Origin: JANQPA01 sp964628385
Lineage (GTDB): Bacteria; Bacteroidota; Bacteroidia; Chitinophagales; Saprospiraceae
NCBI GenBank assembly: GCA_964628385.1
Contig: CAZVOD010000002.1
Span: forward strand, 79,169 to 143,168
DNA length: 64,000 nucleotides
Direction of reading: 5' to 3'
Part shown: one piece after another, positions 7,658 through 16,172 of the stretch
Position numbering within the stretch: the first letter of the stretch is position 1
Layout of the letters: every line of letters starts with the position of its first letter
The notes under the pieces: generated by a model
What the model was told of the DNA's origin: nothing
The model's input: the letters and a program-made list of their open reading frames with translations, nothing else
The model's database searches: none
Position numbers and translations under genes: made by a program

Positions 7658-10384
7658 ATGGATTCAGGTATCATCATAACGGCAGCTGCCGCCTACCTTG
7701 CACTGCTATTCCTGGTAGCCTACATAGCCGATAAAAAAGGCTGGCAGGGAAAAAGCATGGTGAACCATCCCGTTGTTTATGCTTTATCACTCACTATTTA
7801 TTGTACAGCCTGGACATTCTATGGCTCTGTAGGAAGAGCTTCTGTGCAAGGGCCGGGATTCCTGCCCATCTACCTGGGGCCATTGATCATTTCTCCACTC
7901 TTTTTTGTGTTGCTCAAAAAAATCATACTGATCAGTAAAGCACAAAGAATCACTTCGATAGCTGATTTTATCTCCGCCCGGTATGGTAAAAGCTCTACAC
8001 TGGGGATTGTCGTAACCCTGATCTGCGTATTTGGTGTCATTCCCTATATTTCCATACAACTCAAAGCAATTGCAGCCAGTTTTGCTGTTTTGAAGGGAGA
8101 ATTATCCGACCTGGACAGCCAAAGCCCTTTTTATTTTGATGCAGCATGGTATATTACTATTGCCCTGACGGTATTTACTATTCTCTTTGGTACCCGACAC
8201 CTGGACCCCAACGAGCGTCACGAAGGACTCATAGCCGCGGTAGCTTTCGAATCTGTTGTCAAACTGGTCGCCTTTCTGGCGGTTGGTATTTATGTTACCT
8301 ACGGAGTTTTTAATGGGTTTGGGGATCTTTTCGAAAAAACCAGCCAGTCGGAAGCCGTACAGCGTCTCTTTTCTTTTGAGGAAGTAGGGATTAATGGTGG
8401 TCAATGGTTTACCCTGATTCTGATCTCCATGTCGGCAGTTTTGTTCTTACCCCGCCAGTTTCATATTGCGGTGGTTGAAAATACTAATCCTAAATTTCTG
8501 GATACCGCTTCCTGGTTATTTCCACTATATCTGCTGGTTATTAATTTATTTGTGATCCCGATAGCAGTTGCCGGACTGTATCAATGGGGAGAACAACCGA
8601 TAGACCCCGACGCTTTTGTGATCAGCCTACCACTCAATCTCGGTAACCAAGCTATGGCGCTGCTGGTTGCTTTGGGGGGCTTTGCCGCTGCCACCAGCAT
8701 GGTAATTGTAGCTGTTATCGCTTTGAGTATTATGATTAGCAATAATCTCATTTTGCCACTCCTGCTGAAACCAAGGATATGGAAACCTGAAGTCAATCAC
8801 AATATCAACCAGCAATTGCTGGGCATGCGCCGAATAAGTATTATAGTCGTCCTTTTGCTTTCTTATGCCTATTTCCGAGCTGTCAGCTCACAGTTTGCTA
8901 TAGTCTCCATAGGCCTGATTTCCTTTACAGCCATCGCACAGTTTATCCCCGCAGCCATAGGCGGTTTGTACTGGAAAAGAGCGACAAAACCTGCGGCTAT
9001 CAGTAGCCTGCTAGTCGGTTTTTTTATCTGGGCGATCACCTTGCCCATTCCCAGTATGATGGAAGGTGGACTATTTGGGAAAAGTGTTATTGAAAATGGC
9101 TGGTTTAATATACAATTACTCAAACCCCACGCTCTCTTTGGTACGGAAGGCTGGGATCACATTACTCATGCTGTTTTCTGGAGCCTGTTATTTAATGTAA
9201 TGACCTACGTTACGGTTTCTTTAAATACCACTCCTTCATTACTGGAAATTACACAAGCTGATTTATTTGTAGAAATTTATAAACATCGCGTAGCAGAACC
9301 CGGCGAGTACGAAGTAATACGCAGAAGAGCCCAAACTAAAGACCTGCTTCTTTTGCTAGAACGGTTTATGAGCATGGAAAGAGCTAATGATTTGATACTG
9401 AATTTTGAAAAAGACAATGATATTGTTCTGAAAGATCATCAAATAGCATCGCCGGAATTTATCAAATACGTAGAAACTCATCTGACGGGAGCCATGGGAG
9501 CTGCATCGGCCAAAACGATTATCAAATCAGTATCGCAGGAAGACCCCATCAGCCTGGAAGAAATGTTTGAAGTACTGGAACAAACCAAGGAAATTTTTCA
9601 ATACAATAAAGCTTTGGAAGCAAAATCAGAAGAACTCAGAGCAGCTAACGAACAGCTTAAAGAGCTGGATCGATTAAAAGCTGACTTTATCTCCACTATT
9701 ACTCATGAGCTGCGAACGCCCATCACCTCGATAAAAGCATTTTCGAAAATCATGCTGGATAACCCGGAACTGGCGGAAGCGGAAAAAAATAATTTCCTGA
9801 AAATTATCCTCAGCGAGTCGGATCGTATCACCAGGTTGGTAAATCAGGTTTTGGATTTGAGAAAAATACAGTCAGAGGAAAAGCAGTCAGGCCATCAGAT
9901 TATCAACTTAAATGAAATTGCCAGGGAAGCAGTCAATAGTGTTGCCGGGTTGATGGAGCAAAAGAAAATCAACTACGAGATAGACTTGCCCGAGCAGCCT
10001 GTTTTTATTAATGCCGGCCCGGATAAGATCATTCAGGTAATTGTCAATTTACTGTCTAATGCCATAAAATTTTGTAATCAGCAGGAAGGGTTTATCCGCT
10101 TGACGCTCAGGCAAGAGGAAGATATTGCCAGGCTTTCAGTGCAGGATAATGGACCGGGTATCAAAGAGAAGAATATAAATTTAATTTTTGATCAATTTAC
10201 TCAGATAAGTGATCCCAAAGCCGGAAAACCCCAGGGCAGCGGCCTTGGCTTGTACATCACCAGAACGATCGTCAGGCAGTATAAAGGTAAAATTTATGTA
10301 AGCAATACTGCTGGCTCCGGTGCAAATTTTATTGTTGAATGGCCTGTCGTTGATCCTGTTTTCCAAATAAAAACAAGTGAGTAG
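7658..10384 (+). CDS. SLC5-histidine kinase fusion sensor (CrbS-like)
   Basis: A 908-residue sensor. About residues 1-500 are an SLC5/PutP-like membrane domain with some 13 helices (YCTAWTFYGSVG, SIADFISARYGKS). A linker and coiled coil (about 530-670) lead to a HisKA domain with phospho-acceptor His683 (ITHELRTP) and a HATPase domain with N box (NLLSNAIKF), DNGPG and GSGLGLY. Such fusions (CrbS, MxtR) control acs expression with a response regulator in proteobacteria. The response regulator and acs lie immediately downstream here. Whether the membrane part transports or only senses the solute cannot be told from sequence. Confidence 0.92.
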   Translation: MDSGIIITAAAAYLALLFLVAYIADKKGWQGKSMVNHPVVYALSLTIYCTAWTFYGSVGRASVQGPGFLPIYLGPLIISPLFFVLLKKIILISKAQRITSIADFISARYGKSSTLGIVVTLICVFGVIPYISIQLKAIAASFAVLKGELSDLDSQSPFYFDAAWYITIALTVFTILFGTRHLDPNERHEGLIAAVAFESVVKLVAFLAVGIYVTYGVFNGFGDLFEKTSQSEAVQRLFSFEEVGINGGQWFTLILISMSAVLFLPRQFHIAVVENTNPKFLDTASWLFPLYLLVINLFVIPIAVAGLYQWGEQPIDPDAFVISLPLNLGNQAMALLVALGGFAAATSMVIVAVIALSIMISNNLILPLLLKPRIWKPEVNHNINQQLLGMRRISIIVVLLLSYAYFRAVSSQFAIVSIGLISFTAIAQFIPAAIGGLYWKRATKPAAISSLLVGFFIWAITLPIPSMMEGGLFGKSVIENGWFNIQLLKPHALFGTEGWDHITHAVFWSLLFNVMTYVTVSLNTTPSLLEITQADLFVEIYKHRVAEPGEYEVIRRRAQTKDLLLLLERFMSMERANDLILNFEKDNDIVLKDHQIASPEFIKYVETHLTGAMGAASAKTIIKSVSQEDPISLEEMFEVLEQTKEIFQYNKALEAKSEELRAANEQLKELDRLKADFISTITHELRTPITSIKAFSKIMLDNPELAEAEKNNFLKIILSESDRITRLVNQVLDLRKIQSEEKQSGHQIINLNEIAREAVNSVAGLMEQKKINYEIDLPEQPVFINAGPDKIIQVIVNLLSNAIKFCNQQEGFIRLTLRQEEDIARLSVQDNGPGIKEKNINLIFDQFTQISDPKAGKPQGSGLGLYITRTIVRQYKGKIYVSNTAGSGANFIVEWPVVDPVFQIKTSE

Positions 10385-10501
10385 GATTCTGGTCAAGAAA
10401 AAAAAATTTAGTTAGTTCAGAATTACTTATTTTATTCTTTTTTTCAATAAATTAATGTACATTTAACCAGAACAAACAAGATAAGAGCAAGATAGTAGAA
10501 A

Positions 10502-10888
10502 ATGGAAGGACAGAAATTTAAAAGTGTCTTACTTGTAGATGATGAGCCCAATATTTTGGTAGCGCTTGAGTTTTTGATCAGGCAACAGGGCTTGAAGGTT
10601 TTTAAAGCCAGTAATGGGCATAAAGCGTTAGAGTTAATGGCCGCTCACGTTCCTTCTATTGTTGTCCTTGATGTTATGATGCCGGGTATGAACGGCTTTG
10701 AAGTAGCCCGGAAAATTCGAAATAATCCGGCTTTTGAAGATGTACGAATTATTTTTCTAACCGCTAAAGGAACCCAGGCGGATCGACTCAATGGCTATGC
10801 TAACGGCGGTGAAATTTATTTGACTAAACCTTTTGAAAATCAAGAATTAATAGATATAATAAATGAGGTAGTTGAATTTGGCATTTAA
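10502..10888 (+). CDS. Single-domain response regulator (CheY-like)
   Basis: A 128-residue receiver domain. The acidic pair is D13-D14, the phosphorylation site D57 (VLDVMMPG), the switch Thr is T87 and the conserved Lys is K109 (YLTKPF). There is no DNA-binding output domain, unlike CrbR, which carries a LuxR-type one. It follows the SLC5-kinase gene by 117 bases and is the obvious partner. Output must therefore pass through protein-protein contact or a further kinase. Confidence 0.92.
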   Translation: MEGQKFKSVLLVDDEPNILVALEFLIRQQGLKVFKASNGHKALELMAAHVPSIVVLDVMMPGMNGFEVARKIRNNPAFEDVRIIFLTAKGTQADRLNGYANGGEIYLTKPFENQELIDIINEVVEFGI

Positions 10889-10901
10889 TGCCATTTTTTT
10901 T
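10879..10901 (+). terminator. Short hairpin plus T run after response regulator gene
   Basis: A 6-bp stem (TGGCAT / ATGCCA) that overlaps the stop codon of the response regulator gene is followed by eight T residues. The stem is short, so it may be a partial terminator separating the regulator gene from acs. Confidence 0.45.
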
Positions 10902-10957
10902 CCAAACAAAAATATAGAAATCTAAATATATTGATATTTAAACCAAATCAAAAAAAT

Positions 10958-12871
10958 ATGACTCACGTAATCAAAACCATCGAAGAATACCAACAGACCT
11001 ACAAGCGCAGTGTGGAGGATCCGGAAGGGTTCTGGGCTGAGCAGGCTTCGACCTTTGTATGGAAAAAGCCCTGGGATAAAGTCCTGGAATGGGATTTCCA
11101 GAAGCCTGATGTGAAGTGGTTTGTGGGAGGTAAGCTTAATATTACTGAAAATTGCCTTGACCGCCATTTAGAGAGCAAAGGAGATCAAACAGCTATCATT
11201 TTTGAACCTAACCATCCTGATGAAAAAGCGCTAACCTACACTTACAAGGAATTACTTACTGCGGTTTGCCGCGCTGCCAATGCATTGAAAGCCAGCGGTA
11301 TTAAAAAAGGCGATCGGGTTGTTATCTATATGTCTATGGTCCCGGAATTGGCTATTTCTACTTTGGCCTGTGCAAGAATTGGTGCTATACACTCCGTGGT
11401 ATTTGCCGGTTTTTCAGCTCAGGCATTGGCCGATCGGGTGAAAGATGCTGAAGCAAAAATGATCATTTGTGCTGATTATAATAAGCGGGGGGCCAAGGTC
11501 ATTCCCGTAAAAGAAATAGTAGATGATGCCGTAGATATGGATTGCAAGTCTATTGAAACTGTATTGGTCTATAAAAATACAGGCCAGGATATCAACATGG
11601 TAGCAGGCCGTGATAAGTGGTGGCACGATGAAGTGGATGGCCGGAGTGATCAGTGTGAAGCAGAGGCAATGGACTCAGAAGACATGTTGTTCATTCTTTA
11701 CACTTCTGGTTCTACAGGCAAGCCAAAGGGAGTGGTTCACACTTGTGGAGGCTATATGGTATATACTACTTATTCCTTCAAAAATGTCTTTCAATGGGAA
11801 GAAGGTGATGTTTACTGGTGTACAGCAGATGTAGGATGGATTACCGGGCATTCCTATATTATTTACGGACCACTCTCGGCGGGGGCCACTACGCTGATGT
11901 TTGAAGGCGTTCCTACTTATCCGGATGCCGGAAGATTCTGGGAGATTTGTGATAAGTATAAGGTTAATCAATTTTACACAGCGCCTACGGCTATTCGTGC
12001 ACTGATGGCAAAGGGCACTCAATATGTAGATAAGCACGATCTGAGTTCCATAAAAGTATTGGGGAGTGTAGGTGAACCTATCAACGAGGAAGCCTGGCAC
12101 TGGTACCATGATCACGTTGGTAAAGGAAACGCTCCGATTGTAGATACCTGGTGGCAAACAGAAACCGGTGGTATTATGATTACGCCTATTCCCAATGTTA
12201 CGGAGCTGAAACCCTGTTTTGCTACTTATCCATTACCCGGTATTCAGCCTTGTCTGGTAGATAAGGATGGTAATGAGCTAACGGGTATGAAAGAAGATGG
12301 GTTACTTTGTATTAAGTTTCCGTGGCCGTCTATGCTTAGGACGACTTACGGAGATCATGAGCGTTGTCGTTTGACCTACTTTGCCATGTTTAAGGATAAA
12401 TATTTCACTGGTGACGGTGCCAGAAGAGAAAAAAACGGAATGTACAGGATTGTAGGCCGGGTGGATGATGTTATCAACGTATCTGGCCACCGGATGGGTA
12501 CGGCCGAAGTTGAAAATGCCATTGACCAGCACCCTGATGTTGTAGAATCTGCTGTTGTAGGGTATCCTCACGCCATCAAAGGGCAAGGGATTTATGCTTA
12601 CCTCATTGTCAACCATGAAGTAGATGACCTGGATGCTTTCCGCAAGGAGGTGCTTGATGTGGTAAAAAAAGAAATAGGACCGATTGCCAAGCCGGATAAA
12701 ATACAGTTTGTATCCGGTTTACCCAAAACGCGTTCTGGTAAAATCATGAGACGAATACTCCGAAAGGTGGCTTCTGACGAGACCTCCAACTTAGGTGATA
12801 TTTCTACTTTGCTCAACCCGGAAGTTGTACAGGAAATCATTGACGGATCACTGGTAAAGCACAAAGCATAA
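10958..12871 (+). CDS. acs: Acetyl-CoA synthetase
   Basis: A 637-residue AMP-forming acetyl-CoA synthetase that makes acetyl-CoA from acetate, ATP and CoA. The N-terminal cap (YKRSVEDPEGFW) is followed by the AMP-binding motif YTSGSTGKPKG, the acetate-pocket region with WWQTETGG, and the C-terminal domain with K595 in SGKIMRR, the lysine acetylated in regulated homologues. The ATG at 10958 gives the normal N-terminus; an upstream TTG at 10931 only adds nine poor residues. It is the metabolic end of the uptake and signalling genes upstream. Confidence 0.97.
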   Translation: MTHVIKTIEEYQQTYKRSVEDPEGFWAEQASTFVWKKPWDKVLEWDFQKPDVKWFVGGKLNITENCLDRHLESKGDQTAIIFEPNHPDEKALTYTYKELLTAVCRAANALKASGIKKGDRVVIYMSMVPELAISTLACARIGAIHSVVFAGFSAQALADRVKDAEAKMIICADYNKRGAKVIPVKEIVDDAVDMDCKSIETVLVYKNTGQDINMVAGRDKWWHDEVDGRSDQCEAEAMDSEDMLFILYTSGSTGKPKGVVHTCGGYMVYTTYSFKNVFQWEEGDVYWCTADVGWITGHSYIIYGPLSAGATTLMFEGVPTYPDAGRFWEICDKYKVNQFYTAPTAIRALMAKGTQYVDKHDLSSIKVLGSVGEPINEEAWHWYHDHVGKGNAPIVDTWWQTETGGIMITPIPNVTELKPCFATYPLPGIQPCLVDKDGNELTGMKEDGLLCIKFPWPSMLRTTYGDHERCRLTYFAMFKDKYFTGDGARREKNGMYRIVGRVDDVINVSGHRMGTAEVENAIDQHPDVVESAVVGYPHAIKGQGIYAYLIVNHEVDDLDAFRKEVLDVVKKEIGPIAKPDKIQFVSGLPKTRSGKIMRRILRKVASDETSNLGDISTLLNPEVVQEIIDGSLVKHKA

Positions 12872-12988
12872 ACAGTAATGTAGGATTAGCGCTTAAAGGT
12901 AGTGGGAAATGGGGTTTTACGCTATTTTCCGGCTACCTTCAAGCGGATTTATCTCATTCATTACTCCAAACTACTAATTCCATTCATT

Positions 12989-13162
12989 ATGACTTATCAG
13001 GAAATATACGACCGGAGCCTTGCCTCTCCGGATTTATTCTGGCAGGAAGAAGTCCGCAAAAGAGTGGTCAGAGATAATGGCGGGCATGCCGTAGCGATGA
13101 AATTCAGCCTTGATCGGGTATATGCCATGAAACCCGCATTTGAAAAACAGGCTGCCAATTAA
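12989..13162 (+). CDS. 57-residue orphan resembling the acetyl-CoA synthetase N-terminal cap
   Basis: A very small protein whose first 30 residues follow the pattern of the N-terminal cap domain of acetyl-CoA synthetase (ACAS_N): YDRSLASPDLFW here against YKRSVEDPEGFW in the acs product directly upstream. The rest (about residues 25-57) is basic and not recognised, and no AMP-binding domain follows. I use the ATG at 12989. The frame is open and undisturbed, and the reading frame of the next gene begins only 10 bases after its stop, so it looks like a real small gene rather than debris. Function is unknown; a regulatory or docking role on Acs is only a guess. Confidence 0.6.
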   Translation: MTYQEIYDRSLASPDLFWQEEVRKRVVRDNGGHAVAMKFSLDRVYAMKPAFEKQAAN

Positions 13163-13172
13163 CAAAGCAACT

Positions 13173-14240
13173 ATGCAAGGGAATATACCATCAAAGAAGA
13201 AAATTTTGTTTCACATCAAGGAGGAATTGCGGTCATACCTCAGAAAGTATAACCGGCAAGTAGAACTTCCACTTCAATATGAAGACCTGCTCAGATATGG
13301 CTCTTCCCTTCCGCTAATTGATCAGCAGGGCAATGACACGCTCTGGGAGACGGTATACTACTCGCCTTCTGATCAACAAGAGTTATACAAAGCGCTGACC
13401 AACATCTATGCCTTACTAAAAACGGATGGAGATACCGAAGTACTCAAGCATCTCTCCGTCGCCAGAATTGACTACTGCACCTTTGGCAATACGCATCCTT
13501 TCAGGGTACGTATCATCAATAGATTAAATGACAATTATGACCACTTCTATGTAAAAAAAGGAGACGCTTCCAGGGTGTATGGCCTAGAGCTCGAGGATTT
13601 GCTCTCTCCTAATCGGGTAATGTACCTGGTAGACAGACAAACGCTTATTGAAGAGCATATCGCGGGTATTCCCGGTGATGATTTTATCAAAAATCATTTG
13701 GACCAATTGCCTTTTAATGAAATTCGTATAGCTAAGGAATTTGTAAAATTTAACGAACGCTGCTTTGTAAGACTACTCGGAGATATGCGTTCCTACAATT
13801 ACGTTGTAGATGTAACTCCTGATATTGAAGGTTCTCAATATCGGATAAGGCCAATTGACTTTGACCAGCAATCCTATGAAGGACGGAAAAGCTTTTACCT
13901 GCCCCAATTTTATAAAGAAAATAATCCCATCATTTTTCTGGGTATCAAGCACATGACTCCCGAGACAGTAAAACAATATCAACTGGAAGAGCGAAGCCTA
14001 ATTGCAACCCGGATAAAATCTACCCAAACCCAAGTGAAAGACCTTTTTAGGTCTATGACTAGAGATCAGATATCATTCCCGGAAAAGATTAAACAGCTAA
14101 GAGAAGAATTAGCTTACCACCATAAAAACGATGTTTTTCTAAGATGTACCAATATGGGTTGGATTGTGTTTACCAACCTTAAACTACTACTACAGAAAGA
14201 TTTCAGACAAAGTATTCTCGGAGAAGAAGCAGTCGTGTGA
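13173..14240 (+). CDS. Unknown protein with kinase-like motifs
   Basis: A 355-residue soluble protein without signal peptide. I do not recognise a named family, but the order of motifs recalls a protein-kinase/aminoglycoside-kinase fold: FYVKKG (K128/K129, beta-3 Lys-like), GLELEDLL (helix-C Glu-like), IEEHIAGIPGDDF (hinge-like, 159-171), LLGDMRSYNYVVD (catalytic-loop-like, D204 and N209) and IDFD (DFG-like, 228-231). It sits 10 bases behind the Acs-cap orphan and downstream of acs. The longer TTG start at 13140 would overlap the orphan; the ATG at 13173 avoids this. The kinase reading is inference. Confidence 0.6.
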   Translation: MQGNIPSKKKILFHIKEELRSYLRKYNRQVELPLQYEDLLRYGSSLPLIDQQGNDTLWETVYYSPSDQQELYKALTNIYALLKTDGDTEVLKHLSVARIDYCTFGNTHPFRVRIINRLNDNYDHFYVKKGDASRVYGLELEDLLSPNRVMYLVDRQTLIEEHIAGIPGDDFIKNHLDQLPFNEIRIAKEFVKFNERCFVRLLGDMRSYNYVVDVTPDIEGSQYRIRPIDFDQQSYEGRKSFYLPQFYKENNPIIFLGIKHMTPETVKQYQLEERSLIATRIKSTQTQVKDLFRSMTRDQISFPEKIKQLREELAYHHKNDVFLRCTNMGWIVFTNLKLLLQKDFRQSILGEEAVV

Positions 14241-14243
14241 CCC

Positions 14244-14810
14244 TTATGCGTTGTTCTTAGCCTTTTGTCTTTTGCGCTTTTCTCTCGCCCGCTGACGCTT
14301 ACGCTTACGACGCTCTCGCTGTTTTTTCTTATTGACTTTAAAGATGCTGTTTCTTTTGGCAATAACATATCGCAGGCTAATACCCGACTGAGAGTAGAAT
14401 TGTTGTTCTCCTCCGGTGAGATTAACAGCCGGTTTGATATCGTAGGAAATATTTAATTTGGCAATGGTAAATTCCAGGCCCGCAATCATTGTGATCCCGG
14501 CAGGATCTGTATAGTCTACTTCATCAGCTGCTGTTATCCAGCCTTTATGCACTCCCCCTCCGTAATAAACGTTCAATCGACGAGTGATAATAGGATTGTG
14601 CTGCTCTAACAGTACCGTTACCAGTAATTCTTCTCGCTGCAAACTAGATTGTAAGATGCCTTCAATTGTAAGATTTTTGGCTACACGGAATTGGCTGCTT
14701 ACACCCCAATCCGTCCCCATCCGCATGCCCAAGGTAAAATCATAAGACTGAGCTTGCATGAAGGTGCAGAATGCCAAACCCAAAACGGAGATAATGATTA
14801 GTCTTTTCAT
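14244..14810 (-). CDS. Small outer-membrane-type protein with a highly basic C-terminal tail
   Basis: A 188-residue protein with a signal peptide (about residues 1-20, ending FMQAQS) and about 135 residues of beta-strand-rich sequence (GMRMGTDWGVSSQF, YYGGGVHKGWI). The last 35 residues are almost only Lys, Arg, Gln, Glu and Ala. The first part resembles small Bacteroidota outer-membrane barrels. The tail is unusual and may bind anionic polymer, or nucleic acid if exposed. It converges on the kinase-like gene with a 3-base gap. Confidence 0.72.
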   Translation of the reverse strand: MKRLIIISVLGLAFCTFMQAQSYDFTLGMRMGTDWGVSSQFRVAKNLTIEGILQSSLQREELLVTVLLEQHNPIITRRLNVYYGGGVHKGWITAADEVDYTDPAGITMIAGLEFTIAKLNISYDIKPAVNLTGGEQQFYSQSGISLRYVIAKRNSIFKVNKKKQRERRKRKRQRAREKRKRQKAKNNA

Positions 14811-14869
14811 GCTTTCCAGAACGAATATGAAAATTTAATATTTCGGGAAAAAAGTTAAGCAAGTCGTAA

Positions 14870-14913
14870 AAAAAGCCCCCCTTCCGGCTTTCGCCAGAAG
14901 GGGGGACTTTTTT
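14870..14913. terminator. Strong bidirectional terminator
   Basis: A 13-bp stem (14876-14888 with 14893-14905, one G-T) and a 4-base loop, with an A run before and a T run after (14908-14913). On the minus strand it closes the coiled-coil gene that ends at 15057. Confidence 0.9.
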
Positions 14914-15056
14914 AGGTTTTGACTTGCTTCGTGGGTATTAGAATGGGTTAATTACATGAAAAAATGACGGATTTTGTGAGGTGGTGAGGATATGCAACAG
15001 CCACTTCTGCTCCTGGCAGCTAATTAAGGAGCAGAAGTAGCTATTTGAAAGAAAGT

Positions 15057-16088
15057 TTATTCAAAAAAATTATCGTATTGATTACGGTGATTGGCATTTC
15101 TGATCGGCTCTTTCATGGGAGCATCCAGATCAAGCACATCGGAGTCACTGTTAGCCTGATTGAGTAAGGTATTCTTTTCAATACCCAGCAGTAGAGAGTT
15201 CCCTTCTTTTTCCCATTCTTCCAACATCTTAAGGCCTTTTTCTTCATAAACTCCATTTTGAAGATCCAGCGATTCCATGAAGCTGGCAGACATTTTCATG
15301 AAGCGCTCCATCTCGCCCACCTTTTTACTAACATCTTCAGCTATAGCTTCCATAGCGGCATCAAACATAGCCCGCTTATCCGGATCACCGGAGATAATGC
15401 TCATAGCTGATTTCATGGCGCTGTTACTGGCGTGAATAGCCTTGCGTTCCTGTTCTTTCACAGCTACCTGATCTTTGATATCTTCTTTGAGGATGTGAGA
15501 GTTTTCGTGCATTCGAGTCAACACCCTGTACATGACTTCCATTTTTTTGTATAGATCTTCCAGGCGCATATTAGACTCTTTCAATCGGCCGGCCTTTCTG
15601 GATTTGAGTATCATTGTAGCCCGTTCATCATTAGCTTTGGCTTTGCTAGCCAGATTGAGATTGCTCTGAATATCTTTTTGATTATTGTGGATCACTTCCC
15701 TGAGCTTGTGCATTTGCCCTCTCAGCTTGCTCACCTGGCGTTTCATTTTACGCAAGTTATCTTCCAATTCTTCTACATAAGATCTCAGTATTCCAATGGG
15801 GTCAAGGTTGACAAAAATACTGGTTACCCAGCGCATGACACTTTTGTAAAAATACCAGGCAAGATTCCTTACTTTTGGGTCTAATATCATATACAAAACA
15901 GCCCCAAGGGTAAGTAGCAGGGCGGTAAGGCCCAGTACGGACTGAGCAAGACTGTAGATGAGCGGGATGATGTTGTATAAAGCAAAACCACCACCAATAG
16001 CTACAGCAGCCAGAAAGATCATGCCGGTAATACCTTCCGGGCGCTCCCAGAAGGATTTTGTCTTTGTATCAAAGTTATTGTTGTCCAT
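15057..16088 (-). CDS. Membrane-anchored PspA-like coiled-coil protein
   Basis: A 343-residue protein with two transmembrane helices (about residues 18-40 and 45-66) and a long coiled coil (about 95-225). The coiled coil opens with DPIGILRSYVEELEDNLRKM, which has the spacing of the start of PspA/IM30 proteins, where a peripheral amphipathic helix is normally found instead of true membrane spans. A further helical part and an Asn-rich tail ending NFFE follow. A membrane-stress or membrane-remodelling role is suggested by the similarity but not proven. It is a single gene with its own terminator. Confidence 0.6.
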   Translation of the reverse strand: MDNNNFDTKTKSFWERPEGITGMIFLAAVAIGGGFALYNIIPLIYSLAQSVLGLTALLLTLGAVLYMILDPKVRNLAWYFYKSVMRWVTSIFVNLDPIGILRSYVEELEDNLRKMKRQVSKLRGQMHKLREVIHNNQKDIQSNLNLASKAKANDERATMILKSRKAGRLKESNMRLEDLYKKMEVMYRVLTRMHENSHILKEDIKDQVAVKEQERKAIHASNSAMKSAMSIISGDPDKRAMFDAAMEAIAEDVSKKVGEMERFMKMSASFMESLDLQNGVYEEKGLKMLEEWEKEGNSLLLGIEKNTLLNQANSDSDVLDLDAPMKEPIRNANHRNQYDNFFE

Positions 16089-16172
16089 ATAAATTCCTTA
16101 GCATTTTTGCGCTATAAATATCAAATCAAAAGTTACTTTCGCAAAATAATAAACTATCTACAAAACGAATCA

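Noticed and set aside
10931..10957. TTG start for acs
   Set aside because: Adds nine residues not found in the family; the ATG at 10958 gives the normal N-terminus.
11675..12157. Long minus-strand open frame of 160 codons within acs
   Set aside because: Antisense shadow of a well-conserved gene; no protein-like features.
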